Assembly: GCA_043749225.1 (NCBI GenBank)
Contig: JAYVEP010000208.1
Coordinates: forward strand, 1-26,252
Origin: JANXUC01 sp043749225
GTDB lineage: Bacteria; Acidobacteriota; Terriglobia; Terriglobales; Acidobacteriaceae
Length of the DNA: 26,252 nucleotides
Direction: 5' to 3'
In this document: positions 6,658 through 14,380 of the stretch, piece after piece
How positions within the stretch are numbered: the stretch's first letter is position 1
How the letters are laid out: every line of letters begins with the position of its first letter
Notes under the pieces: model-generated
Database searches by the model: none
Seen by the model: only the letters and a program-made list of their open reading frames with translations
Told to the model about the DNA's origin: nothing
Translations under genes and position numbers: made by a program

Positions 6658-7947
6658 CTATGCGCGAACACCAGCCAGTGATTTCGCGCGCCGTTCGGGA
6701 TACAGCGGAAACTCCTCCGCAAATTCTTCGACCTGCTTGCGAATCTTGCCCAGCGCAAAGGTGTCGGACCGTTTATTCAGCGCCTCCACAATCCAGCTAC
6801 CCACGCGCTTCATCTCGGCCTCTTTCATCCCACGAGTGGTAAGAGCTGGCGTGCCAATGCGAATGCCGCTGGGCTTCATCGGAGGATTCGCGTCGAACGG
6901 AATGGCATTCTTGTTGACCGTGATTCCGGCTTCGCCAAGAGCCTTTTCCGCCTCGCTACCGAACATGCCTTTCGCGAAAACGTCGACCAGCATCACGTGT
7001 GTATCGGTCCCTCCGGAAATAATACGGTACCCTTCGGCGGCTATCGCGTCGGCAAGAACCTTCGCATTCGCAACTACCTGGTGAGCGTAGGTGCGGAACT
7101 CTGGCTGCAATGCTTCCAGAAAACAGACCGCCTTCGCCGCGATGATGTGGACCAGCGGCCCGCCTTGCATTCCCGGGAAGACAACTTTGTCGATGGCAGC
7201 ACCGAAATCAGCCTTCGCGAGAATCATGCCGGAACGTGGTCCTCTTAGAGTCTTGTGCGTTGTCGAAGTCACGATGTGCGCGTGCGGGACCGGAGAAGGA
7301 TGCGCGCCGCCTGCGACGAGTCCGGAGAAGTGCGCCATGTCGACGAGGTAGAGTGCGCCAACTTTGTCGGCGATCTGGCGCATGCGGGCAAAATCGATGG
7401 TCCGCGGGTAGGCGCTACCACCGCCGATGATGAGCTTCGGCTTCTCTTGTACTGCGAGCCGTTCGACTTCGTCATAGTCGATGGTTTCGGTCTCGCGCGT
7501 GACGCCATAAGGAATAATGCGATAGGTCTTGCCGGAGAAATTCAGCGGATGCCCGTGCGTAAGATGGCCGCCGTGCGCCAAGTTCAAGCCGAGAATCGTG
7601 TCGCCGGGTTGAAGAACGGCAGCGAAAGCTTCCATGTTCGCTTGCGATCCCGCATGTGGCTGTACATTAGCGAATTCCGCGCCAAAAAGCTGCTTGGCAC
7701 GTTCGCGGGCAAGATTCTCAACAATGTCAGAGTATTCACAGCCACCGTAATACCGTTTGCCCGGATAGCCTTCGGCATACTTGTTTGTGAAGACCGATCC
7801 GGCCGCTTCGAGCACGGCTTCGCTCACAAAATTCTCGGAGGCGATCAGCTCCAGGCCTTCATGCTGGCGGCGAGTTTCGCTGTCAATGGCAGCGGCAATT
7901 TGCGGATCAAATTCAGCCAACGAGCGGGACATCGCGGTGTTTTTCAT
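6658..7947 (-). CDS. glyA: Serine hydroxymethyltransferase
   Basis: A 429-residue PLP enzyme that converts serine and tetrahydrofolate to glycine and 5,10-methylene-THF, the main entry of one-carbon units. The motifs are diagnostic: GLELIASENFVSEAV at residues 31-45, YAEGYPGKRYYGGCEY, VQPHAGSQANMEAF, LVDMAHFSGLVAGG, and VTSTTHKTLRGPRSG, where K232 forms the internal aldimine. The length is normal for bacteria. The start ATG 7947 has GAGGG about 8 bases upstream. The glycosyltransferase follows 28 bp later on the same strand and may be co-transcribed. Confidence 0.98.
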   Translation of the reverse strand: MKNTAMSRSLAEFDPQIAAAIDSETRRQHEGLELIASENFVSEAVLEAAGSVFTNKYAEGYPGKRYYGGCEYSDIVENLARERAKQLFGAEFANVQPHAGSQANMEAFAAVLQPGDTILGLNLAHGGHLTHGHPLNFSGKTYRIIPYGVTRETETIDYDEVERLAVQEKPKLIIGGGSAYPRTIDFARMRQIADKVGALYLVDMAHFSGLVAGGAHPSPVPHAHIVTSTTHKTLRGPRSGMILAKADFGAAIDKVVFPGMQGGPLVHIIAAKAVCFLEALQPEFRTYAHQVVANAKVLADAIAAEGYRIISGGTDTHVMLVDVFAKGMFGSEAEKALGEAGITVNKNAIPFDANPPMKPSGIRIGTPALTTRGMKEAEMKRVGSWIVEALNKRSDTFALGKIRKQVEEFAEEFPLYPERRAKSLAGVRA

Positions 7948-8023
7948 CGTCTTTACCCTCGTAGATCTAGCCTACCAGCTTCATGGCCTGCGCCAAAATC
8001 AGCTGCTTTTTAAGTCTTCCTTT

Positions 8024-9142
8024 CTAAGCCTTCAATGAGTCGCGCACGAACTTCACCAAGTGCCAGCCATCCATATAACTGAACGGCGCTTCGCCGCAGG
8101 TGTAGTGACCGCAAGGCAGCTCCACGGCTTTCAAATCAACGTCGCGCTTACGTAGCTCGCTGATAATCTGTTTGGAAAACTCCGGCAAGAACGTCAAATC
8201 ATACGTAGCGAAAATGATCATCGTCTTGCGCGAAAAGCGCGCGTACTTGTCGAAATACGCAGCTGGACTCGCAGCCATCCAAAGATCGCGCAAACGGTCC
8301 TGCGTGATCACGGTGGCCAGTCCTTCCTGCACATGGCGAGTTGACTGCCCCGTCCACACTACATCGGAAAAATATGTGGAAGCATGGTTGAAGGCAGCAA
8401 CCTTGATTCGTGGTTCATGCGCTGCGCACAGAAATCCGTAGCAGGATCCCAGACTCGTACCGATCATGCCCAGCTCCGTGTAACCCTGACTTTGCAGCCA
8501 GTCCAGGCAGCAGCGCAGATCAATCACACCCTGCCGCGCCGAATCCAGCGTCCGCCCAATGTTGGACGAAACCGCATAGTCCGAGCGCTGAATCTCCGCA
8601 GGCTTGCGAATATCGTGATACGGCAAACTCATGCGCAGAGCCGCGATGCCAACTCTATTCAAAATCGAACACAGCGAATTATATTGCAGACCATTCGCGT
8701 TCCAATGTGGCAACACGACCACGGCGCGCTTCCCTTGCGCGGGGAACCAGCGCGCGTTCACCAAGTCATTTTCGGGATAGGTAGTCTTCACTGGCGAAGT
8801 AAACCGCAGAAAATTGGCCCGCTGGCCTTTTACCTTTTCTTCCAGCTTGGGTTCAGGCTTGGCTCGGGTACTGAAGACTTGCACGGGACGCTCTTCCAAA
8901 CGGAAATCCGCCGGCGTCTGGTAAGCAAAGAACTCGTCGCTGTGGTCGATAATGCGCTGGTTATAGAGCCGCAAATATTGCTCAGGATCGCTCGGCACTT
9001 GGCCGGGACGAAGGCCGTCGCGACAGGGCCAGCCATGGGTCCAATCGATTCCCCACTCGAGCGGGCGCACCACTCGGTTGTTGTCCACGGCGGTCAGCCG
9101 TGTCTCCCAGTCGTACATCCAGCGGTCGTACCATTTGGGCAT
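8024..9142 (-). CDS. Alpha/beta hydrolase (ABHD18-like)
   Basis: A 372-residue protein with a C-terminal alpha/beta-hydrolase fold. The strand-turn-helix nucleophile elbow is MIGTSLGSCYG (S230). Likely triad partners are D315 in FATYDLTFLPEF and H346 in LPCGHYTCGEAPF. The first about 130 residues are rich in aromatic and charged residues (MPKWYDRWMYDWETRL) and give no known domain. The segment VVVLPHWNANGLQYNSLC before the elbow and the conserved PYHD motif recall the ABHD18 family, whose substrate is not well defined. There is no signal peptide. ATG 9142 has GAGGG about 10 bases upstream. The gene lies 76 bp upstream of glyA on the same strand and is divergent from the SPFH pair. Confidence 0.78.
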   Translation of the reverse strand: MPKWYDRWMYDWETRLTAVDNNRVVRPLEWGIDWTHGWPCRDGLRPGQVPSDPEQYLRLYNQRIIDHSDEFFAYQTPADFRLEERPVQVFSTRAKPEPKLEEKVKGQRANFLRFTSPVKTTYPENDLVNARWFPAQGKRAVVVLPHWNANGLQYNSLCSILNRVGIAALRMSLPYHDIRKPAEIQRSDYAVSSNIGRTLDSARQGVIDLRCCLDWLQSQGYTELGMIGTSLGSCYGFLCAAHEPRIKVAAFNHASTYFSDVVWTGQSTRHVQEGLATVITQDRLRDLWMAASPAAYFDKYARFSRKTMIIFATYDLTFLPEFSKQIISELRKRDVDLKAVELPCGHYTCGEAPFSYMDGWHLVKFVRDSLKA

Positions 9143-9313
9143 GATTCTCTACCCTCTATGATAAATGCAAAGCACGTCGCCGTTGAAGGCGATTGCAGGT
9201 TGGCTTCCCCCATCTGACTGCATACTTCCGGCAATACTCAGCCGTCGTGTATCTTTAGTTGCAATTAAATCGTTCGCATTTCGAGATTTACTTTGCTACG
9301 GAGGCGCTGCTCC

Positions 9314-10300
9314 ATGGACACAGGTATCCTCGCTGCAGTTTTCCTTGGCTTCATCATCTGGTTTCTGGTTCGCTATCTCGTGGGCGGTATCTACACCGTA
9401 GACCAGAATGAACGCGCTGTTAAGACCAGCTTTGGTCGCGCTGAGCGACTGGGCATCGCAACCACTTTGAACGATCCCATCGCCGCTGGCTTGGATGACG
9501 AGGAAAAGCAGCGTTACAACTATCCGCAGGTTCGCGTAATCATGCCGGGTGGCCCCTACTTCAAGTGGCCCTGGCAACGAATTTATAAAGTCTCCATCGC
9601 GACCCAGACCGTAAACCTGGCCTTCGATCCCGAAGTGCCTGCCGCGAATCACGCGGGCACAATCGTCGAAGCCGTGACCAAAGACCAGCTCAATACCGGA
9701 CTCACTGGGCAACTCCGCTATCACGTTTCGGAGAACAATCTCTATGCCTACATCTTTGGAGTGAAAAGTCCTATTGCGCACGTGATGGGCTATTTCGTTT
9801 CCGTCTTGCGCGAAAGAATTGCCACGTTTGAGGCCCCCGCCAACCCGAAGGAAGCAGTTGAAGTATTGGCGAGCACCACCGGAATTTCCATCAACGATCT
9901 GCGAAAAAATCTGCGCGATCTGAATGAGCACATGGATCAAGAGTGCTCTTCCTCCAACGCCCGTTACGGAATGATTCTGGACGCATCCCTCATCACCGGC
10001 ATTGATCCGCCGCCGGAAGTGGAATCAGCGCTGGCAGCCATCAACACCGCGCACAATATGGTTTCTTCCGACATCAGTCTCGCGCAAGCCTCCGCCGATC
10101 AGCGAATCGAACAGTCAAAGCGGGCCGCGGAGATTGAAACCCTCAAGGCGCAGGCAGAAGTTCAGCCTCTCATTTCTCTGGCAAGCCAGTTATCGGAATT
10201 GAAAACAACAGGCGAAGGCGCTCTGCGCGCCTATGTGCGTAACGTGCGGCTGGGCTTATTTGGTCAGGCTCAGCAGGTCGTCATGGAGACTAAGCGATGA
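9314..10300 (+). CDS. SPFH/band-7 membrane protein 1 (HflK/stomatin-like)
   Basis: A 328-residue protein with one N-terminal membrane helix (about residues 5-25, LAAVFLGFIIWFLVRYLVGG). The SPFH start IYTVDQNERAVKTSFGR is typical of the HflK side of the family, then PGGPYFKWPWQRIYKVS. From about residue 240 an alanine- and glutamate-rich helix (ASADQRIEQSKRAAEIETLKAQAE) gives the usual coiled coil for oligomerisation. The start is ATG 9314 with GGAGG at 9300-9304; an upstream TTG-type extension is not needed. SPFH proteins form large cages or rings in membranes that organise lipids or proteases. The gene overlaps the next one by ATGA. Confidence 0.87.
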   Translation: MDTGILAAVFLGFIIWFLVRYLVGGIYTVDQNERAVKTSFGRAERLGIATTLNDPIAAGLDDEEKQRYNYPQVRVIMPGGPYFKWPWQRIYKVSIATQTVNLAFDPEVPAANHAGTIVEAVTKDQLNTGLTGQLRYHVSENNLYAYIFGVKSPIAHVMGYFVSVLRERIATFEAPANPKEAVEVLASTTGISINDLRKNLRDLNEHMDQECSSSNARYGMILDASLITGIDPPPEVESALAAINTAHNMVSSDISLAQASADQRIEQSKRAAEIETLKAQAEVQPLISLASQLSELKTTGEGALRAYVRNVRLGLFGQAQQVVMETKR

Positions 10301-11187
10301 ATTTCATAGTTGCCGTCCTGGTTACCTTCGCCGTTTGCTTCGTGGCCGAGCCCATTCTGTTTTTCCTGCTACGCCTCTTCGGCGTCTATGCGATTGTCGA
10401 GGAGAAACGTTGCTACGTTTATGTGCTCTTCGGCAAAGTCGTTGCAATTCTTGACGAGCCCGGGCTGCACATCCTTCTGTTCAAGTTGGGATTGAAGGCG
10501 CCGATTGTTCGTTGGCTCGGACGCTTGTACGTACTCGATATGCGGATTGACCAGCAATACCTGCGCAGCCAGCCGGTCAACTCGGAAGAAGGCGCGCCGA
10601 TGGGTATCGGCATCTGGTACGAAATGTTCGTTAGTGACCCCGTAGCGTTCCTTTTCAAAAACGCGGACCCGCGCGGTTCGCTCGCTGCCAACGTCAGCAA
10701 CTCCACGGTGCGCTGCCTGAGCAATATGAAACTTGCGGATATGCTGCAAAACCGTCATTCCATGAGCCAGACCGTGCGGGCTGAGGTTTCCCCGTTATCC
10801 CACGATTGGGGCTACAAGTTGGGCTCCGTCTACATTCGCAAAGTACACTTCCGCGATGTCCAGATGATTAAGCAGATCGAAGAAAAAGTTGTAAACCGCT
10901 TGCGCCAGGTCACTTCATCCATCAAGCAGGATGGAGCCAACCAGGTCAGCATTATTACCAGCACAGCGGAACGACAGGCGGCCGTCGAATTCGCAAAAGC
11001 CGCAGCCATGCGCCCACGCATCGTCGGCGAAGCTCTGCACAAAGTCGTTGCCGACCCAGATGTGGAAACCGCTATGTTCGAAATTCTGGAGACGCAGAGA
11101 ATCCTGGACAGCAAAGCTAAGATCACCTTGATTCCAGAAAAGAGCGCTCTTCTGGGAGATTTATTGGCTTCCACATCGCGCACCTAG
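10297..11187 (+). CDS. SPFH/band-7 membrane protein 2 (HflC/stomatin-like partner)
   Basis: A 296-residue protein starting at ATG 10297, overlapping the previous stop (ATGA). It has a hydrophobic N-terminus (MNFIVAVLVTFAVCFVAEPILFFLLRLFG) followed directly by the SPFH beginning GVYAIVEEKRCYVYVLFGKVVAILDEPGLH. The body contains SDPVAFLFKNADPRGSLAANVSNSTVRCLSNM, where the family has its dimer region. The C-terminal half has an alanine-rich helix (EFAKAAAMRPRIVGEALHKV). Together with the preceding gene this is a two-component SPFH complex by analogy with HflK-HflC. No FtsH, NfeD or other partner gene is adjacent, so the function is open. Confidence 0.85.
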   Translation: MNFIVAVLVTFAVCFVAEPILFFLLRLFGVYAIVEEKRCYVYVLFGKVVAILDEPGLHILLFKLGLKAPIVRWLGRLYVLDMRIDQQYLRSQPVNSEEGAPMGIGIWYEMFVSDPVAFLFKNADPRGSLAANVSNSTVRCLSNMKLADMLQNRHSMSQTVRAEVSPLSHDWGYKLGSVYIRKVHFRDVQMIKQIEEKVVNRLRQVTSSIKQDGANQVSIITSTAERQAAVEFAKAAAMRPRIVGEALHKVVADPDVETAMFEILETQRILDSKAKITLIPEKSALLGDLLASTSRT

Positions 11188-11202
11188 AGCTTGAATCCGC
11201 AA

Positions 11203-11231
11203 TTGACAAATTCGCACTTTGCGAAGATACT
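11203..11231 (+). promoter_or_regulatory. Promoter of the higBA operon
   Basis: Consensus -35 TTGACA at 11203-11208, a 17-bp spacer, and -10 GATACT at 11226-11231. The first operator palindrome fills the spacer. The predicted transcription start is near 11238, about 27 bases before the higB ATG. Confidence 0.7.
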
Positions 11232-11254
11232 GAGTTGAGTTCGCAATTTGCGAA
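11211..11254. promoter_or_regulatory. Two HigA-type operators
   Basis: Palindrome 1 is at 11211-11225 (TTCGCA-CTT-TGCGAA) and palindrome 2 at 11240-11254 (TTCGCA-ATT-TGCGAA), extended to 8-bp arms AGTTCGCA/TGCGAACT. Centres are 29 bp apart. One covers the promoter spacer and the other the start-site region, as expected for repression by an XRE-type antitoxin. Confidence 0.75.
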
Positions 11255-11264
11255 CTAGCGCCAC

Positions 11265-11552
11265 ATGCATGTCATCAGCCGGAAGGCATTGCGGGAATTT
11301 GAGATTCGGTACCCCGATGCAGGCGTGCCTCTTGGCATCTGGTACAGAATTGCACGGAAGGCAACTTGGAAAAGCTTTGTCGACGTAAGGAAAACCTACC
11401 CCCACGCCGATTTGGTTGGACCCTGCACCGTGTTCAACATCAGGGGCAACGTTTACCGCTTGATCGTAAAAATTGAATATAAGTTTGGGTTGATTTTCAT
11501 CAAGCACGTCATGACCCATTCCGAATATGCCAAGGGAATCCGGAAAAAATGA
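11265..11552 (+). CDS. higB: HigB-family mRNA interferase toxin
   Basis: A 95-residue RelE/HigB-fold toxin. The order of motifs fits the HigB family: MHVISRKALREFEIRYPDAGVPL at the start, W-YRIARKATWKSFVDVRKTYPHADLVG in the middle, then VFNIRGNVYRLIVKIEYK and FIKHVMTHSEYAKG at the end. Such toxins cut mRNA on the translating ribosome. The toxin-first order, the ATGA overlap with higA (11549-11552), and the operator-covered promoter all support a higBA operon. No good Shine-Dalgarno precedes ATG 11265, which would keep toxin output low. Confidence 0.9.
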   Translation: MHVISRKALREFEIRYPDAGVPLGIWYRIARKATWKSFVDVRKTYPHADLVGPCTVFNIRGNVYRLIVKIEYKFGLIFIKHVMTHSEYAKGIRKK

Positions 11553-11965
11553 GCGCGACCGCCGTCAAAGAATACCGGGCGCTTCTAGCGCGAACCCTGC
11601 CAAAACCGATTCATTCAGAATCGGAAAATGAGCTCGCGATCCAGCAGCTGGAAAAATTGGGCGGTAAGGCTCGGCCTAGCGCCGCCGAAAGGCAGCTCAT
11701 GGAATTGCTGACGGTTCTTATTGAAGCTTTCGAAGAAAGCCACTATAGGTTGGCACAACAGTCTTCCGCAGTCGAAGTTGTCCAGGAATTGATGGCAGCC
11801 AATGCTCTAAAGCAAAAAGATCTTACGGATATATTTGGCACGCCAAGTATTGTTTCCGAAGTGATGCACGGAAAACGAAACATGACAACCAGTCACATCC
11901 AAAAGCTGTCAGAGCGCTTTCACGTATCGCCAGAGTTGTTCTTCAACTTTTCCGCAAATCCCTAG
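11549..11965 (+). CDS. higA: HigA-family antitoxin, XRE-type HTH
   Basis: A 138-residue antitoxin. The N-terminal half is mixed helical (VKEYRALLARTLPKPIHSESE..LAIQQLEKLGG) and binds the toxin in this family. The C-terminal half is an XRE helix-turn-helix, about residues 75-133: VVQELMAANALKQKDLTDIFGTPSIVSEVMHGKRNMTTSHIQKLSERFHVSPELFF. It would repress the operon through the TTCGCA/TGCGAA palindromes at 11211-11254. The gene converges with alr, six bases away. Confidence 0.9.
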   Translation: MSATAVKEYRALLARTLPKPIHSESENELAIQQLEKLGGKARPSAAERQLMELLTVLIEAFEESHYRLAQQSSAVEVVQELMAANALKQKDLTDIFGTPSIVSEVMHGKRNMTTSHIQKLSERFHVSPELFFNFSANP

Positions 11966-11971
11966 CGGAAA

Positions 11972-13141
11972 CTAGCGCTCAACATACTTCCGAGGCACGC
12001 GCTTCGACAACCCGCACAGAATTTCGTAAGGGCTGGTCTCGGCGAGGCGCGCCTGCTCCAGCGCATCCACCGAGCACGTACTACTCGACCCAATTAGGAT
12101 CACTTCATCTCCAACTTCAATTTCCGGGATGCCCGTAACGTCAACCAGCGTCAAGTCCATCGAAATACGACCCACGATCGCCGCATACCTGTCACGAACA
12201 ATTACACGACCGCGATTCGAGAGTCGGCGATTCAATCCATCCGCATAACCTAGGGGTAAAACGGCGATGCGCGACGGCAACGGGGTCACGTAAGTTCCGT
12301 TGTAGCCGAGCGCTTGATTCGCGCCCACATCCCGCAAAGACAGAATGCGCGTCTTCCAGGAAAGCACAGGACGCAGATCTATTCCACTTTCAATGTCGGC
12401 CAGCTTCCCTGCTTTCATCAGCGGAAGCGTGTAGCCATATAGAGCCAATCCCGGGCGCACCATGTTTCGCCACGAATCCCGCCGTGTGACGACCGCAGCG
12501 GAGTTCGACAGATGCACGATCTCCGGCGCGAAACCGGAATCCCGGACTAGCTTTTCCGCAACGGCGAAGCGCTCAATCTGCCGTTCCATTTCCGCAGCGT
12601 CCACCACTTCGGACGACGCAAAATGCGTACACAGACCTTCCAATTTCAAACGCATTGATCGCTTCAGTAACGCCAGCAGCGGCAGCAGCTGATCCAGAGA
12701 AGCGCCAAGGCGGCCCATGCCGCTATCGATCTTCAAATGCACCGCAACAACCGGCACGTTCAGTTCAATAGCCGCTCGATCCAGCAATTCCAAATGCCAA
12801 GCTTCCCAAACGGTAGCGGTCAAATTTTGGCGAACAACTTCATGTTCCTCGCCCCGCCAGAAACCGGTCATCAAAAGGATGCGCGCCAGAATTCCCACCT
12901 CGCGCAGCGGCAACGCTTCATCGGTGGAAGTCACGCCCAACCACCGGGCGCCCGCCTTCTCCAACGCCAAGGCACACTCCACCGCCCCGTGACCGTAAGC
13001 ATCAGCCTTAACCACGCCGCACACCATCGACGCCCCAACCTGCTGCTGCACCTCTCGAAAATTGTGCGAGAGATTGCCCAGACAAACTTCCGCCCACGTC
13101 GGACGGGTCGAAACACGCGGATTCACGCTAACACTAGCCAC
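11972..13141 (-). CDS. alr: Alanine racemase
   Basis: A PLP enzyme that interconverts L- and D-alanine for peptidoglycan. The PLP motif VVKADAYGHGA gives K45 with the start used here. The second catalytic tyrosine is in ALGYNGTYVTP. Other family landmarks are HLKIDSGMGRLG, VRPGLALYGY, LPLGYADGLNR and GRISMDLTLVDVT. I chose GTG 13141 (389 residues); a longer in-frame start at 13273 reads into a repeat-rich spacer with unlikely sequence. No Shine-Dalgarno precedes the GTG. A TATAAT lies on the minus strand at 13153-13148, only six bases upstream, so the mRNA may be leaderless. GTG 13126 is another possible start. Confidence 0.93.
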   Translation of the reverse strand: MASVSVNPRVSTRPTWAEVCLGNLSHNFREVQQQVGASMVCGVVKADAYGHGAVECALALEKAGARWLGVTSTDEALPLREVGILARILLMTGFWRGEEHEVVRQNLTATVWEAWHLELLDRAAIELNVPVVAVHLKIDSGMGRLGASLDQLLPLLALLKRSMRLKLEGLCTHFASSEVVDAAEMERQIERFAVAEKLVRDSGFAPEIVHLSNSAAVVTRRDSWRNMVRPGLALYGYTLPLMKAGKLADIESGIDLRPVLSWKTRILSLRDVGANQALGYNGTYVTPLPSRIAVLPLGYADGLNRRLSNRGRVIVRDRYAAIVGRISMDLTLVDVTGIPEIEVGDEVILIGSSSTCSVDALEQARLAETSPYEILCGLSKRVPRKYVER

Positions 13142-13142
13142 G

Positions 13143-13159
13143 GGCCGATTATATCGGCC
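13143..13159. promoter_or_regulatory. Palindrome containing a TATAAT just upstream of alr
   Basis: Perfect 6-bp arms GGCCGA/TCGGCC around TTATA. Read on the minus strand it holds TATAAT six bases before the chosen alr GTG. It may be a -10 box under an operator or a simple hairpin. No clear -35 is seen. Confidence 0.35.
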
Positions 13160-13194
13160 ACCACGAGCAGAACTGGTAACTACGAAAGTCCCAG

Positions 13195-13325
13195 CACTGA
13201 TGGGTGCGCGCCTTTGTAGCGCTGGTGTCTCGCCGGCAGTAGCGGGGGCATCTTGCCCGCGCAGTCGTTGCACCGAAAATCGCCACGGGGAGGGCGACGC
13301 CCCGGGACAAGCCGCGGAGATGCCA
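13195..13325. repeat. Cluster of GC-rich imperfect hairpin repeats
   Basis: Between tonB-like and alr genes. Units of the type GCTGG..CCGGC (around 13221-13237), GGGCA-TCT-TGCCC (13246-13258) and a GGGCG/CGCCC element near 13295. They resemble the hairpins at 14137, 23583 and 24381. No coding sequence is supported here. Confidence 0.45.
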
Positions 13326-13355
13326 GCCTACAAGCTCGCTCACCCTCCCACAGCC

Positions 13356-14069
13356 CTAATTCCCCGACAACACAAAGTTCACCGTAATCTGCGTATCCAC
13401 CTCAATCGGGTCGCCGTTCAGAATATACGGTCGATACCGCCACTGCTTCACCGCACTCAGGGCCGCCGGAATCAGCATCGGGTGCCCACTCAAAACATGC
13501 AGGTTTTCAATCGTGCCCTCTTTGCTGATCAGCGCAGCGATGACTACCGCCCCCTGAACGCCAGCTCGCTTGGCGATGGCTGGATAGTCCGGTTGCACGC
13601 GTTGGATGAGAAATCCATCCATCATGATCGACACGCGCGGGGGATTATGGGCCACAGGCGGCGCAGGAACCAGCGCTGTCCCATTTATGTTCACCCCTTG
13701 AATGCCGGGTCCCTGATCCCCCCCACCGACCAGGCAGGAAGTACAAGGCGGCTCGTCCAACGCAACGGTAGTCGTGTTCTGCTTGTCCGCGGTCCGATCA
13801 ATGGAAGTAGGAACCTTCCACGGAGCCGTGAAGGTAGCCGGTCGCGTAGGAGCGGAATTCCCAGTTGCAGGCTGCCCCACCACCGGAACGAACTTCGGCC
13901 TGAACAGCGGCACCAGCGGCGGCGCCGAGTCCAGTTGCGGCGATAAGCTCGGATGCAATATGGGAATCGCCAGTAGCATGGCGACTGCCGCAGTCTGCAC
14001 CGCAAAAGATGTCAGCGTCGCCCATCCGCGACGAGGATTGTCAAAAGCCGGATCCGTAGTCAGCAACAT
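13356..14069 (-). CDS. TonB C-terminal-domain protein
   Basis: A 237-residue envelope protein. It has a short cytoplasmic N-terminus, a membrane helix at about 21-38 (SFAVQTAAVAMLLAIPIL), a proline-rich periplasmic linker, and a TonB-type C-terminal domain at 160-235 (PDYPAIAKRAGVQGAVVIAALISKEG..AALSAVKQWRYRPYILNGDPIEV). The N-terminal membrane part does not show the classical SHLS signature of E. coli TonB. Such proteins are numerous in Acidobacteria and may or may not pair with ExbBD. The linker carries a CTSC pair at 109-112, which is unusual. GGGAGG lies nine bases before ATG 14069. No ExbB or ExbD gene is nearby. Confidence 0.85.
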   Translation of the reverse strand: MLLTTDPAFDNPRRGWATLTSFAVQTAAVAMLLAIPILHPSLSPQLDSAPPLVPLFRPKFVPVVGQPATGNSAPTRPATFTAPWKVPTSIDRTADKQNTTTVALDEPPCTSCLVGGGDQGPGIQGVNINGTALVPAPPVAHNPPRVSIMMDGFLIQRVQPDYPAIAKRAGVQGAVVIAALISKEGTIENLHVLSGHPMLIPAALSAVKQWRYRPYILNGDPIEVDTQITVNFVLSGN

Positions 14070-14136
14070 CGTTGGTGTCCTCCCGTAGCTTGTGCGTCTT
14101 CATAAATGCCTTTCGGAAACAAACTCTTTTGGGAAG

Positions 14137-14156
14137 GGCACGACTTCCGTCGTGCC
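14137..14156. repeat. Hairpin repeat with TTCC (GGAA) loop
   Basis: Perfect 8-bp arms GGCACGAC/GTCGTGCC around TTCC. On the minus strand the loop reads GGAA, the same loop as the repeat at 23639-23660. Confidence 0.6.
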
Positions 14157-14281
14157 GCCAGACCCAGCCGAGACGCGGGCTTCAGCCCCTGAGGGAGAAT
14201 CTCGCTCGAAAGCATTCATGCAACGAAAGCTACTCAGTTGGACACCACACCCAGCAAACAAAGTTCCAGGAACGGCACAAG

Positions 14282-14312
14282 AAAAAACGGACCGCGCGTA
14301 ACGCGGTCCGTT
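14282..14312 (-). terminator. Rho-independent terminator after skp/ompH
   Basis: Read on the minus strand: 11-bp perfect stem AACGGACCGCG/CGCGGTCCGTT with a 5-base loop, followed by a T-run (the A-tract at 14282-14287). It lies about 70 bp after the stop of the Skp-like gene. Confidence 0.9.
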
Positions 14313-14380
14313 GGAAACTTTTACCGAAACTCCGGTGTCTATCTAACTTTCAGTGTCGATCTAACAGTGTTGATCTAACC

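Larger units (their letters stand above)
14090..14380. other. Intergenic region with hairpin repeat and terminator
   Basis: About 300 bp without a gene. It contains the hairpin at 14137-14156 and the intrinsic terminator at 14282-14312; nothing else was recognised. Confidence 0.6.

Noticed and set aside
6630..6758. N-terminal extension of the glycosyltransferase
   Set aside because: It overlaps glyA coding sequence and adds residues foreign to the family; the GTG at 6629 opens the fold directly.
7255..8013. 252-residue plus-strand frame
   Set aside because: Antisense to glyA, whose motifs and PLP lysine are unambiguous.
8384..9217. 277-residue plus-strand frame
   Set aside because: Antisense to the alpha/beta hydrolase; no recognisable motif.
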